A stretch of DNA of 64,000 bases from Hyperoplus lanceolatus (taxonomy: Eukaryota; Chordata; Actinopteri; Uranoscopiformes; Ammodytidae): assembly GCA_026929865.2 (NCBI GenBank), contig CM049397.1:26922198-26986197 (forward strand), given 5' to 3'. This document shows, piece after piece, positions 23,212 through 34,196 of the stretch. A program made the translations under genes and the position numbers. Each line of letters opens with the position of its first letter. The first letter of the stretch is position 1. The notes under the pieces are model-generated. The model did not search any database. It saw only the letters and a program-made list of their open reading frames with translations, and was not told where the DNA came from.

Positions 23212-24797
23212 CGCCTTGACATTTTGTTTCTCATTCATGATTCATCCTCAGAGGATGAATTCTAATGAATTTTATTTTGATCCTGTGACTTTTTCCGTAG
23301 GACCACCTCACAGTTTTCACATATTTTGTAATTCTTGGTTTCACTGACTTTCAGCATGAATTGTTATAACTTTGGGAATCCCCTGGCTTTACCCCAGTGC
23401 TATCATCAGGTCAGAATTTCCATTTTCGCAATACTTTGCATTGACATTCCAATCAGACTCAGATGCACTTTGTGTTTCATTTCTAATCATCAAATGTCAT
23501 CATCATACTTACAAGCTAAACTAAGATGGGGAACCAGTAAGTTAGCATTTTGATATTAGCATTTAGCTCTTCACGTGAGCAATACTCCCTTTCCAATCCT
23601 GTCAGCTACTGATTTTGCATGCTTTGTGAGTGAATGCGTGGTTGTAATTGTGTGAAAGTTGTCATCCTTCACGCTCTTAGCTACTAAGCAGCGTGTTTAC
23701 AGTGGGCGGCTGTTATGAGGTGCTTCTCTCCAGGCTCGTTTGTGTCAGACTTTCCACACATGACATTTCACATATCCCCAATGCCATCACCCATAATCCA
23801 AACAGTTTCATTCCACAGGGGTTATAAACATAACATGCCAGCAGTGCCTGGTTGCTGTTTAGGACGTGGAGGAATGAGATGGACTCCCAGCATTCCTTGC
23901 AGGTTTCTATTGGATTCCACTGGAGTATGAATTATGCGACGGCCTCACTCTACAGACACAACAACATAACCACACCCTTCAGTGCAGAATCCCCGCCCAA
24001 ACATTAAGGTCTTTTCTGTTGGTTACAGCGTATTGAAATAGTAACACCATGCATCATTTAATAAAGCAACGTACGTGACAATTCAGATGCACAAAGACAA
24101 CCTGTTAAACAATACAACACCTGCAACTAATTGTGCCCACTGTGCCCTTTTAAAAACACAATGAGAGGATTAATTATCTGAACGTGATTCAGCTCTTCGC
24201 AAAAAAAGGAAAGTAATTAATGGAACCATTAATAACGAAAAAGCTAAATTCAGAGGTAACATTGCTGCCACTTTCTGCATGATGTCACATTTTCATTTCT
24301 TCACCTACTTGCCCTGATATGGTCATAGAACATATGTTTATGGCCGTTGTTATTGCCAGAAATTTCATGTTATTCTTTTATATTGACCATCTTTGAACCT
24401 TGGGTAAAGGGCTGGCGTGACATTTGTGTGTGTGTGTATCGTTGCCAAGTGACTTGAACACTCAAAATCCCACAAATAAAGAAAAACAACATCACCAATA
24501 GTTGTTTTTTGCAACAAGTTTTTCATATGATACCAGTTGTGTGGTGAGTGTGTGTATGTGTGTTCTTTACTAATGGATTGATGCATTAATTATGGCCTTA
24601 TTCATGACCAAAGAGGGAGACGCGTGGAAGCAATAACAGTTAAAGCAGCAGGAACAAATGTCACTGTGTGTGTGTTTTAATGGCAACAAGAAATGCCTCT
24701 GAATACATTCAAACCTTCTTGCGTCTCATTCAATGGAAGCCCCGTCACGGTGAGAACACAAGGTGCAAAATGTGTTGCCCGAGGCGGATTATTCATT

Positions 24798-24798
<1 letters not shown>
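23212..24798. other. Intergenic sequence upstream of areg, nothing recognised
   Basis: No gene or clear transposon. Possible distal areg regulatory DNA cannot be judged from the sequence alone. Confidence 0.4.

Positions 24799-24862
<64 letters not shown>
24799..24862. repeat. (AC)32 microsatellite
   Basis: 64 bp uninterrupted AC run, about 230 bp upstream of the areg TATA box. Confidence 0.95.
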
Positions 24863-24951
24863 GCATCACAAATACACACGCTTTCATTCTGGGATGTAAC
24901 TGTGAGAATGTGTTTAAGTGCGCACACACATACAAACTCATACAGAATGTG

Positions 24952-25063
<112 letters not shown>

Positions 25064-25093
25064 CTCTATGGAGTTGAGAGGCAGGCGTTGGTC

Positions 25094-25101
25094 TATAAAA
25101 G
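25094..25101 (+). promoter_or_regulatory. areg: areg TATA box
   Basis: TATAAAAG lies 155 bp before the start codon, putting the likely start of transcription near 25125. The 5'UTR would then contain two short AC runs (25157-25205). Confidence 0.65.
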
Positions 25102-25156
25102 CTGCACCCAGTGGAGGTAAAGAGACCAAAGCACAACCTCTATCAGCAGGGGACAA

Positions 25157-25205
25157 ACACACACACACACACACACTCTGAAACACACACACACACACAC
25201 ACACA
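25157..25205. repeat. AC repeats in the areg 5'UTR
   Basis: Two AC runs separated by TCTGAA, between the predicted transcription start and the ATG. Confidence 0.85.
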
Positions 25206-25248
25206 GATAAGCGCAGGACTGTCATACACAGAACACTCTTCCTGGGAT

Positions 25249-25311
25249 ATGAACACTCTTGTTCTCACCTGTCTCCTGTGCTTCGGTAAGTCTGGACTTG
25301 TACTTTTATTC

Positions 25312-25354
<43 letters not shown>

Positions 25355-28300
25355 TTGTGTGTGCAGAGTGTAAATCACTGAAATGGAAAGAAGATAAATG
25401 TAAAATGGTAAGAGGAGAGAGGAGGACTCGAAGGAAGAAATGTTTCTGCAAGTGAGGACTTGTCAGGAAGGAGGGAGATGGTCATGTGTTCAAAAGAAAA
25501 GAGTTTGTGCCTGAAGTGCCGCTTTTCTGGCTCTCAAAATGTATGCCAGTAGACCAAATTATTAACAGGTCATATGCAGACGCTGCCAAAGATCTACATA
25601 TTTCAAATGTTTAATTGAATGATCATCACTGTTCTTGCTCTGAAGCTGCTGTGGATGTGTGGACTGGTTGTACTGGTTTCAGTGCTAAAACATAATGTCT
25701 TCTTTGCGAGCTCCGATGGCTGTCGATATTTTAAGATGAATAGATGAGTCAGATGTATATACGCCAAGTTTTCTGAATGTAATGTCAACAGAAAAGTCAC
25801 CGAGCAACATCAGGTGTTGTGTGTGCGTTGAAGAAGAACAAATGAAAATCAATTCATCAATTGAGTTTGAGTTTTTTTCCAGGTTATTTCTTAGGACGAA
25901 AAGTAAACAGGGGTTTTGGTTCTGGAGTGTAAACATAGAAGGCCACATTAAAGTGCACCATAAGATGCAGACTTTGACCCTCATGGCTCCTCATTGCTTG
26001 TCATGGTCAGGACATGCTGATTTCACTCTTTATCATCTGTTGCTTCCACAGTACTCTGCAGAGCCCTTGGTGCTCAGGAGTCTGAGGCCTCCGGTGAACT
26101 TGCCGGAGTGACGGGCGGTCCAGCCTCCGGGGAGGGCCTCCAGACTACACTGAGGGACGATGATGAGCTGGAAGTAGACGAAGAACTTTCAGGAGGAGAC
26201 AACGAGAATTTCAGCCTATTCGGTATGAAAGCAAACTCCTTTTGTTCGATTTCTTTACTCCATTTTAAAGGTGCAACATGTAACTTTGGATGTGTCAAAG
26301 ACATGAACATTTTCTAAGATATGTTCTCATAGCTAAATAAACAAACTCTCCTCACAGGAAAATTGGATCCATAAAACACTGTTTGAAGTTAGAATGCCTC
26401 CTTAAAGTTACTGTCTCTCTCAGCAGCAGGGCCCACAGTTTTGTTTACAAGCATGTTCTAGTCTTAAGTTTGGTTCCAGATTCCTCAAAATTATTTAGTT
26501 TTGATTTATGATTATATAATTATTCAAAACAAATATATCTAGTGTAAATATGTTTCGTAAACTAACTGCAGGCTCTGCAAATGTAAACCAACCCCGCACC
26601 CCTGAAACTACATAATGCACCTTTAAATGCAAAAAATTTAGGTTAAAGCTTATATGACATTGGTAGTATACCCAATCAAAAACTAAATCTGTCATCAGTA
26701 AATGTACGTTTTCTGAAGTAAACAAACAACGTTACAGCCAGTTATTTTTTTCTAAACAGTAAGAAACACAAGTCACTAATGCAGTTTCCAATGATGCCTT
26801 TGTCGATCACATGACCATGTTCTTGACGTCTTGAATTGCCATACTCCCAACCACAGAGTTACACCCCAGTAAAGATGAGAAGAAGAAAAGGAAGGGCAAA
26901 GGCAAGAAGAAGAACAGGCACAGGAACAAAAGCACAACTCCCTTCAACCCCGAGCACACGTTCTTCACCAGCGGACACACGTCCACTCACAGCACCACAG
27001 AGGATCCCTGCACCTCCACCCACCTGGGCTTCTGCATCCATGGCTACTGCAAGCACATGGAGGGTCTGCAGGAGCCAGTGTGCATGTGAGTACAGTGTCA
27101 GTTCACTCTATAGTTGCAAATAACCTCAAATGAAATCCCTCACGTTTTATATGTGTGAATCAACTTCAAAGATTTTTCAGTGACACTGTACAATAGGGTA
27201 CATTCATTTACTGTTAGTTAATGCTTAGTTAATACATAATAAACATTAACTCATCATTAGGTAAACATTAATAAATGCTTAGAAAATGCTTAATAAGCAT
27301 TAACTAACTGTTACTTAGTGAATGCTTAACTAAGCGTTAGGTAACTTGGCATAGTTAATGCCTAACAGTAACTCACTGTTAAGAACTAAATATTTACTTT
27401 TAGTTATTGCTTAAATAAACATTAACTGACCGTTAATAGCCTTAACTAAGCATTAATTACCGTAACAGTAAATTAATGTACCCTTGTTGTAAAGTGTTAT
27501 TAATTTTTCAAATACCCGAGTAGTAGTTCAATGTTGCATCCGCTCACTGGCTGATCAGTTTGTCCTGTGAACGCTTCACTTTGGCAGATGCATGAAAGGT
27601 TACGACGGGGAGCGCTGTGGGATCCAAACTCTGGGCACCATCAAAACCAAGGATCAGAGCAGCAACGCTGAGTTGGTGCAGACGGTCCTAGTCATTATCG
27701 CCGTGGTGCTGTCTGTCATCAGCTGCACCGCCATCCTGCTGATGACCTGTGCTCAGTGAGTATGCTTATGCAAGTGGAACTGACTGCACATACACATATT
27801 TTCATTTTAGAAGCTGCACTAAAGGTTTTCAGAAGAACACATTATAGTGTTTGTAGGTGGGAAACCATTGCAGGATTTCCTGGCAAAACTTCTCAATGAG
27901 AGAAGAATTAAGGTGCTAATAGCGACATGTGTACCTTTGCAGACATTCTGAAATCAGCTTGAGCATTTGGGTAACACATTCATTGGTAAATTTGCCAATA
28001 CAGCGATAAAAAGGAAGAAAAGAAAAGATGGAGAAAATTATATTGAGCAGCGAAAATGGCTTGTCTGTCAGACATTTCACAAATAAAATGGAAAACATCA
28101 GTCAATAACGTTCATGTTTAAATAATTAGTAAAGAGTGTACAAAGAAATATACAGCAGTATGTGTCCTTTAACCAGTTATCAGTTAAACAATCGATTGAT
28201 TGTTATCAATTGATAACATATGTAAGTTTTCAATATTTCATTACTATATTTGATTAATTTTCTTTTTTCAACTCCTTAGCGCACATTGATATATATATTT

Positions 28301-29239
28301 CTCGTTTCCTGATGCCAGTGGTTTGATACAAAGCCCTCCTTTATTCTGTAAAACGGTTTATGGGAGATTATTGAAGCTTTAGGCAAATATGCAGGGGGGC
28401 AACTATCCACACCCTGGCGAATCCCAACATAACACACATTGCCATCCACACATCCTGCCAGTGTGTTCTAATGCCTGCTTGGCATTAGAACACACTGTCA
28501 CATCAAAAAGCACATTAACACACCCAAACACACCCACACTATTGCTCACCACCTTGACTAAATTGGACTCAATGGGCTTCTAGAGCTTTCACATCTCATT
28601 CTTACTCACATTGTAGACTCCTAGAGAAATCTGTAATTTCACAATAAATGGTGTCACATCAATGAATGTATGTTTTACTCATACCTGATATTAAACCTCA
28701 ATCAGTTATTTACTGCCATGGTGTGACAAGTCATAATCCCAGTTCCTTATCAATATGTAACCAAACCAGAGCTATTGTTGGAATGTGGGACAAAGTCAAT
28801 AGTCCAGTGAACAGAAGCAGCAGTAGAACTTAAAACTGTGAGAGTGAAACTTCCTCCGATGTCATATCAGATCAAAACAGCCATAAAATCAAAAGTTATA
28901 TAGTCACAGGGTTTCATTTGAATAATTAACAGTCTACACTTCATGAGCTGCAATCCATTGAAATTGCTGACGAAAAGACACAAAATACACGCCTTGAATT
29001 TCCTTTGTCTTGACAGGATCAAAGCAATGCAACTGACCGTGCGTGGGTTCCGGCCTTTGAAAATGACAGAGATTAGTCTGATATGATCTTAACAAAAACT
29101 ACAGGTAAACTTGGCTTTTATGCTCACGTTGCATGTGTTTTGTAGTTACAGATCACATAAAAACTTCTTGGCATCCTACCTGGGAACTGGGATAGAGCAG
29201 GAGAAGCTACAGAAACACACCGGGGACGTTGTGGTGTGA
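25249..29239 (+). CDS. areg: Amphiregulin, heparin-binding EGF-family growth factor precursor
   Basis: Five coding exons: 25249-25285, 26052-26222, 26857-27085, 27588-27755 and 29146-29239 (stop TGA 29237-29239), 699 nt, 232 residues, phases 1-1-2-2. The product has a signal peptide (1 to about 17), an acidic pro-region (DDDELEVDEELS, about 50-61) and a strongly basic block (KKKRKGKGKKKNRHR, 78-92), the heparin-binding signature of AREG and HB-EGF. The EGF domain has cysteines at 121, 129, 134, 145, 147 and 156 (CX7CX4CX10CXCX8C, with FCIHGYC as in mammalian AREG/HBEGF). The transmembrane helix is about 178-201. The tail ends GDVVV. The precursor would be shed to give an EGFR ligand retained by heparan sulfate. 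HB-EGF is the main alternative, but position next to ereg favours areg. The transcript continues past the stop to 29259 and is spliced to a 3'UTR exon at 40892. Confidence 0.87.
25316..25352. repeat. (GT)n microsatellite in areg intron 1
   Basis: About 37 bp of GT repeat 30 nt after the first exon's donor site. Confidence 0.9.
26265..26626. mobile_element. MITE in areg intron 2
   Basis: The ends TTTAAAGGTGCAACATGTAA and (inverse) TTTAAAGGTGCATTATGTAG form about 20-bp imperfect inverted repeats 360 bp apart. There is no coding sequence. It is a common style of teleost MITE; family not assigned. Confidence 0.6.
27182..27499. mobile_element. Palindrome-rich MITE in areg intron 3
   Basis: Termini GACACTGTACAATAGGGTAC and (inverse) AACACTTTACAACAAGGGTA form inverted repeats. 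The interior is built from many copies of TTAGTTAATGCTTA and its complement, so it can fold on itself at several scales. A lone end of the same family is at 20408. Confidence 0.65.
28459..28497. repeat. Perfect 17-bp hairpin in areg intron 4
   Basis: CAGTGTGTTCTAATGCC, a 5-nt loop, and the exact reverse complement. No function is inferred. The rest of the intron (27756-29145) holds nothing recognised. Confidence 0.8.
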
Positions 29240-30377
29240 GGGCATCAAGTTACCATGAGGTAGGTGGCTCTGCTGTGGTTATGATGACCTACTTTTTTCA
29301 GCACAAAGATACCGGTATTGTAGAATAAAATAGCTAACCTTACAATTTGTTTCCTTACCTAAACTACACATCACATACCATACCCTACAACATCACATTT
29401 GTTGCCAACAAATACATATTTAAACACATTTTCAAGTGAGTCAGCTTGGAACATTGAAGAGTAGGCTTTGATGACATTAAGATTTCAAGCAACTCACATG
29501 AGCTGAACTAGCTAGTTAGCTATAGCTGCTAAGTTCTGCTAATGACAATTGTACTGTCGCAGATAGAGAGATGAGGGGCCTTTTTATCAATCCTTTTTCT
29601 ACAATCAAAGAACCATCAAGAAAAGTATGAAAAGTTGCTATTGTACTGAGAACTTGAAAGGTATAATGCTCCAGCATCTAAAGGGGGTGGTGCTTGGTGA
29701 GCAGTCACTCACTGGGACTGTGATGGAAACCCCAACCTTAAAAAAAACCAAGGACAAAAAAGAAAAGAAAAATACCCAACCTTTGCCAAGCAACCAACCA
29801 GCTGAAGCTCTGTTAATGCCATATGTGCACGCGATATTGTGATACTGTGCAAGAAGGACATGCAATCAGGTGCTCCTGTATTTTCCGGTGGTTCATATTT
29901 TGATGAAATACGTGTTGCTTAAGTCCTCGGAGGGCGGTGTCTGGGCTCTTTCTCACGTGAATCCTAAAGCCTAACAGGAAAGAGTGGGCTCAGAGGGTGA
30001 CAGAAGAGCCCGTACGTCTGTTGTTGTTGTTAACACAGCGAGTTGCATCACGTAAAGAGGAATCCCCACTAGAGGTATTAGGCTGGATAAGCCTGTGGGC
30101 GGCCTGTCCCATCTCTGCACTGCATACCAGCGTAAAAGAAAAAAACCACACACTTGATCGCTCACATTCACCTGTGTGTGTCCCAACAATAACAGTACTA
30201 CAACACTGACTACACGTGATGACCTTGACATAAGAGCTCAATTACTCCACTTACCTGTGGTCAAATCTCAATTAGCAACACACGCAGACTTCATGTGTTA
30301 AGACAGACCGATTTTTTTGTTGCATTGAGACAAACAATGCAGCCGTGCAGCATTTTCCTCATAGCCTGCGTGTCATT

Positions 30378-30557
30378 TAGCCTGGTCCAACCAGACCATC
30401 GTACTTCATTTCATTTGTACAGAAGGTCTGGAAGTGCTGTAATTGGCAAACGTTCACTCACTTGGAGGCGTGTGTCTGTTGAAGTTTAAAACTAATGGAT
30501 CTGCCCAGTGCCACTCTGCATTAGCCAACCAATCACATCACGTTTGGTCGTGACGTA
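30378..30557. mobile_element. TAGCCTGG-family element, fragment
   Basis: Starts TAGCCTGGTCCAACCAGACC and continues as the near reverse complement of the right part of copy 2 (compare TTGGTCGTGACGTA here with TACGTCACGACCAA at 23047-23060). It stops at a TA where a Tc1-type element begins, and its other half is not found beyond that element. Confidence 0.7.
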
Positions 30558-32164
30558 CAGTCATATGAAAAAGTTTGGGAACCCTTCTCAGCCGGCATTA
30601 TAATTGACTCTGCTTTCACACAAAAAAGATAAAAGTGGTATGTCTTTCATTTACCAGGAACAGCTAAGTACTGGGATGTTTTCCAAACAAAGATTTTTTG
30701 AAAAGCAGTATTTAGTTTTATGAAATTAAATAAAATGTGAAAAACTGGCTGTGCAAAAATATGGGAACCCTTGTGGTCTTGCTGATTTTAATGCCTGTAA
30801 CAGCATGTAAAACTGAGGACTTTAAACACAAAATTGGTTGGATTATGTTGTTAAGCCTTGAACCTCATATAAAGGTCTGTTTAATCATGATAAAATGTAT
30901 TTTAGGTGCCTAAATGCAAGTTCTACTTCTCTTTGACTCTCTGCAGAAGTGAGACAGAATGCGATCATCAAAACAGCTCCCAAAAGATCTTAAAAACAAA
31001 GATTATTCATTGCCATGGTTTAGGGGAAGGCTACAAGAAGCTTTCCCAAAGGTTTCAATTGTCAATTTCTACTGTAAGGAACGTTGTCAGGGAATGGAAG
31101 GACACAGGCACAGTTGCAGTTAAACCCAGGTCTAGCAGACCAAGAAAAGTACAAGAGCGGCATATGCGGCGGATTGTGAGAATGGTTGCACACAACCCAA
31201 AGATCACCTCCAAAGACCTGCAAGAACATCTGGCTGCAGATTGTGTATCTGTACATGGTTCTACAATTCAGTGCAATTTGCACCAAAACATCTGTATGGC
31301 CCGGTGATGAGAAGGAAGCCCTTTCTGCGCCCACGCCACAGATACAGTTGCATGGAGTATGCAAAAGCTCATTTAGACAAGCCAGCTTCATATTGGAAGA
31401 AAATGCTTTGGACTGATGAGACAAAAATTAAGTTATTTGATCTTTATAAAAAGCAGATGTTTTGGTGCAAATTGCGCTGAATTGTTGAACGATGTACAGA
31501 TACACAATATGCAGCCAGATGTTCTTGCAGGTCTTTGGAGGTGATCTGTGGGTTGTGTGCAACCATTCTCACAATCCTCCACCTATGCCGCTCCTGTTTT
31601 TTTCTTGGTCTGCCACTATGCCTGTGTCCTTCCATTTCCTGACAACGTTCCCTACAGTCGAAATTGACAATTGAAACCTTTGGGAAAGCTTCTTGTAGCC
31701 TTCCCCTAAACCATGACAATGAACAATCTATGTTTTTCAGATCTTTTGGGAGCTGTTTTGATGATCCCATTCTGTCTCACTTCAGCAGAGAGTCAAAGAG
31801 AAGTGCAACTTGCATTTAGGCACCTAAAATACAGTTTCTCATGATTAGACAGACATTGCTATGAGGTTCAAGGCTTAACAACATAATCCAACCAACTTTG
31901 TGTTTAAAGTCATCAGTTTTACATGCTGTTACAGGCATTAAAATCAACAAAACCACAAGGGTTCCTATATTTTTGCACAGCCAGTTTTTCACATTTTATT
32001 TTATTTCATACAACCAAATACTGCTTTTCAAAAAATCTTTGTTTGGAAAACATCCCAGTACTTAGCTGTTCCTGGTAAATTAAAGACATACCACTTTTAT
32101 ATTTTTTTTGTGAAAGCAGAGTCAATTATAATGCCGGCTGAGAGGGGTTCCCAAACTTTTTCAT
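30558..32164. mobile_element. Fold-back Tc1-like element (two inverted 5' halves)
   Basis: The left end CAGTCATATGAAAAAGTTTG and the right end (inverse, last six bases missing) are Tc1-type termini. The two arms, about 30558-31297 and 31452-32164, are reverse complements of each other over roughly 720-740 bp, with a unique middle of about 154 bp. Each arm carries the N-terminal helix-turn-helix half of a Tc1 transposase: + strand 30906-31307 (GEGYKKLSQRFQLSISTVRN) and - strand 31770-31444 (VRMVAHNPQITSKDLQEHLA). The middle holds a little more transposase (TDETKIKLFDLY, first catalytic Asp). There is no C-terminal catalytic half. A TA precedes the left end. Confidence 0.8.
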
Positions 32165-32354
32165 CTGCCTGAAGTAGATGGGGAGGAGGTGAGAATGAAA
32201 CTTATCGATATTTGTCAAAATGTCGCCCCGGGGTATAATGAGAAGTTTCTGGAAGTGATCGATTCGGTACACAGGCTTGGAAGAAAAAACCCAGCCAAAG
32301 CACAAGACCGCGATGTCATAATACAGTTCTCTATGCGTTGCAGGTCTATTAAAG

Positions 32355-34196
32355 ATGGCGCCGTTGTGTGTGGCTAGCCGTCTCCCTCTGTTACCTTGTT
32401 TGTGTTTTATCCTGTTTTTATCGCTTTTGTCTCACAAAGTGTCATCACTACTGGTGTATGATCGCCTGAGTCTTTTGGAAATCCGCGATTCGGTGGGCAA
32501 ACTATTCGTTCATGATTTTAACGATCATATGAAGCCTCCGCTGCCTGTTCTGGCGTCTGTACCACCGGGCTTATGGCGTTTTTCTGGTTGGTCATCACGC
32601 AACAGCCGACGCAGACGACGAGGAAAGAGAAGTGGAGTAACATGCCGGCTGAAAGCTTACCTGGCTTCGTCCTCCACGTCCAACTTTTGCCATCCGCTGT
32701 TTGCTCTCTCCAGGGACCGCACCAGCTACGATGTCCGAGGCTCCGTGGGTTATTCCTACCGCTGGCTGCGGCCGGTTGTACCGGGTGCCGGGTGTCCACT
32801 TTCCTGCCACCGACCTGTGTGGATTCGTCGGCGGGGCTGCACATTGGATAATCTCCGTATCGTTAACCGGGCCTCCCAAGAGACGGATCGGCGTCCGGTT
32901 CGCATGGCTCTCTTCAACACTAGATCCGTTGTAAATAAGACTTTTATACTTAACGACTTTTTTATTTCACATTCCTTGGATTTTTTACTGTTGACTGAAA
33001 CTTGGCTGAAGCCAGGTGATAACAGCGCGTTTTCTGAGCTCCTCCCACCCAGCTGTGCGTTCTTCAGCTCCCCGCGAATGTCGGGGCGAGGGGGGGGACT
33101 TGCTGCTGTGTTCAGTGACAGTTTTAAATGTCGGCTTCTCCCCGCAGGTAAATACGCCTCATTTGAACTGCAATTGTTTGTGGTGGAGTTTGAATGTCCT
33201 GTGTTGTGTGCAATTGTTTATCGTCCTCCAAAGTATAATAAGGACTTCATTCATGAGTTTTCTGAGCTTTTGGCTGATATTCTAACAAAATATGACAAGC
33301 TCCTTATCTGTGGGGATTTTAACGTTCACGTTTGTTGCCCCTCCGACCAACTCGCCACAGACTTCAAAAGCCTGTTGACAACTTTTAATTTAATTCTATC
33401 TGTGGATAAACCAACACACCATCTTGGCCACACACTGGACCTTATTATTTCTTTCGGGCTCTCTGTTTCTGTTGAAGAGATTTCTGAGACTGCAATCTCG
33501 GATCATTTCTCCATTATTTTTGAACTGATAGCCCCTCAACCAGTCTGTAAACCTCTTGCTCCATCCATCAAGCGGCGTATCATCACTCCTTCCACAGCTG
33601 ATCAATTTTCTGTTGCTTTTAAGGACTCACAGTTTTTTGCCCTGAATGGCCTGGCTTCTCCTCTGTGTCCTGATAGTTTCCTCTCCTCCTTCCACTCCAC
33701 CTGTGCTGGGATTCTGGACTCTATTGCCCCTTTTAGGCAAAAATCTGTGAAACCAAGAACCGACCCCTGGTTGAATGACACCACCCGCGCCAGTAGGCAA
33801 CGTTGTAGGAAAGCAGAACGCCGTTTGAAGAAGGACAAGTTACATGTGTCTCTAGAAATGTTAAGGGACTGCCTTAACGATTATCAGAGAGCTGTATGCG
33901 AAGCGAAATCTCAGTATCTCTCCAATATTATTGCCAGCAGCAGTCATTGTGCCAAGGTGTTATTTGAAACAATTAACGCTGTTGTTAACCCATGCATTTC
34001 TGCTGTCACTGACGTTTCAATAGCCACTTGTGAGAATTTCCTTCATTATTTCATTGACAAAGTTGACTCTGTTAGAAACGTCATAAGTGAGACTGTTGTT
34101 ACAAGTACTAATAAGGATCTGCTTGTTGCCTCAGATCAATCTGCTGTGTTTGATCGGTTTGAGTTGATCTCTCTCTCTCTTCTCTCGGTGATGTAG
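32355..34196 (+). CDS. L2 LINE ORF, N-terminal part: AP endonuclease
   Basis: 613 codons. The first about 150 residues are a basic linker of no known fold. The endonuclease follows from about residue 180 with intact motifs: NTRSVVNK, LLTETWLKPGD, IVYRPPK, ICGDFNVHV and SETAISDHFS. The start ATG lies about 20 nt from the element's 5' end inside AAGATGGCGCCG, a YY1-like sequence that also occurs at the 5' ends of other LINEs. The frame ends (VM*) just after a CT-rich run at 34168-34182, where the downstream reverse transcriptase continues in another frame. Confidence 0.8.
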   Translation: MAPLCVASRLPLLPCLCFILFLSLLSHKVSSLLVYDRLSLLEIRDSVGKLFVHDFNDHMKPPLPVLASVPPGLWRFSGWSSRNSRRRRRGKRSGVTCRLKAYLASSSTSNFCHPLFALSRDRTSYDVRGSVGYSYRWLRPVVPGAGCPLSCHRPVWIRRRGCTLDNLRIVNRASQETDRRPVRMALFNTRSVVNKTFILNDFFISHSLDFLLLTETWLKPGDNSAFSELLPPSCAFFSSPRMSGRGGGLAAVFSDSFKCRLLPAGKYASFELQLFVVEFECPVLCAIVYRPPKYNKDFIHEFSELLADILTKYDKLLICGDFNVHVCCPSDQLATDFKSLLTTFNLILSVDKPTHHLGHTLDLIISFGLSVSVEEISETAISDHFSIIFELIAPQPVCKPLAPSIKRRIITPSTADQFSVAFKDSQFFALNGLASPLCPDSFLSSFHSTCAGILDSIAPFRQKSVKPRTDPWLNDTTRASRQRCRKAERRLKKDKLHVSLEMLRDCLNDYQRAVCEAKSQYLSNIIASSSHCAKVLFETINAVVNPCISAVTDVSIATCENFLHYFIDKVDSVRNVISETVVTSTNKDLLVASDQSAVFDRFELISLSLLSVM

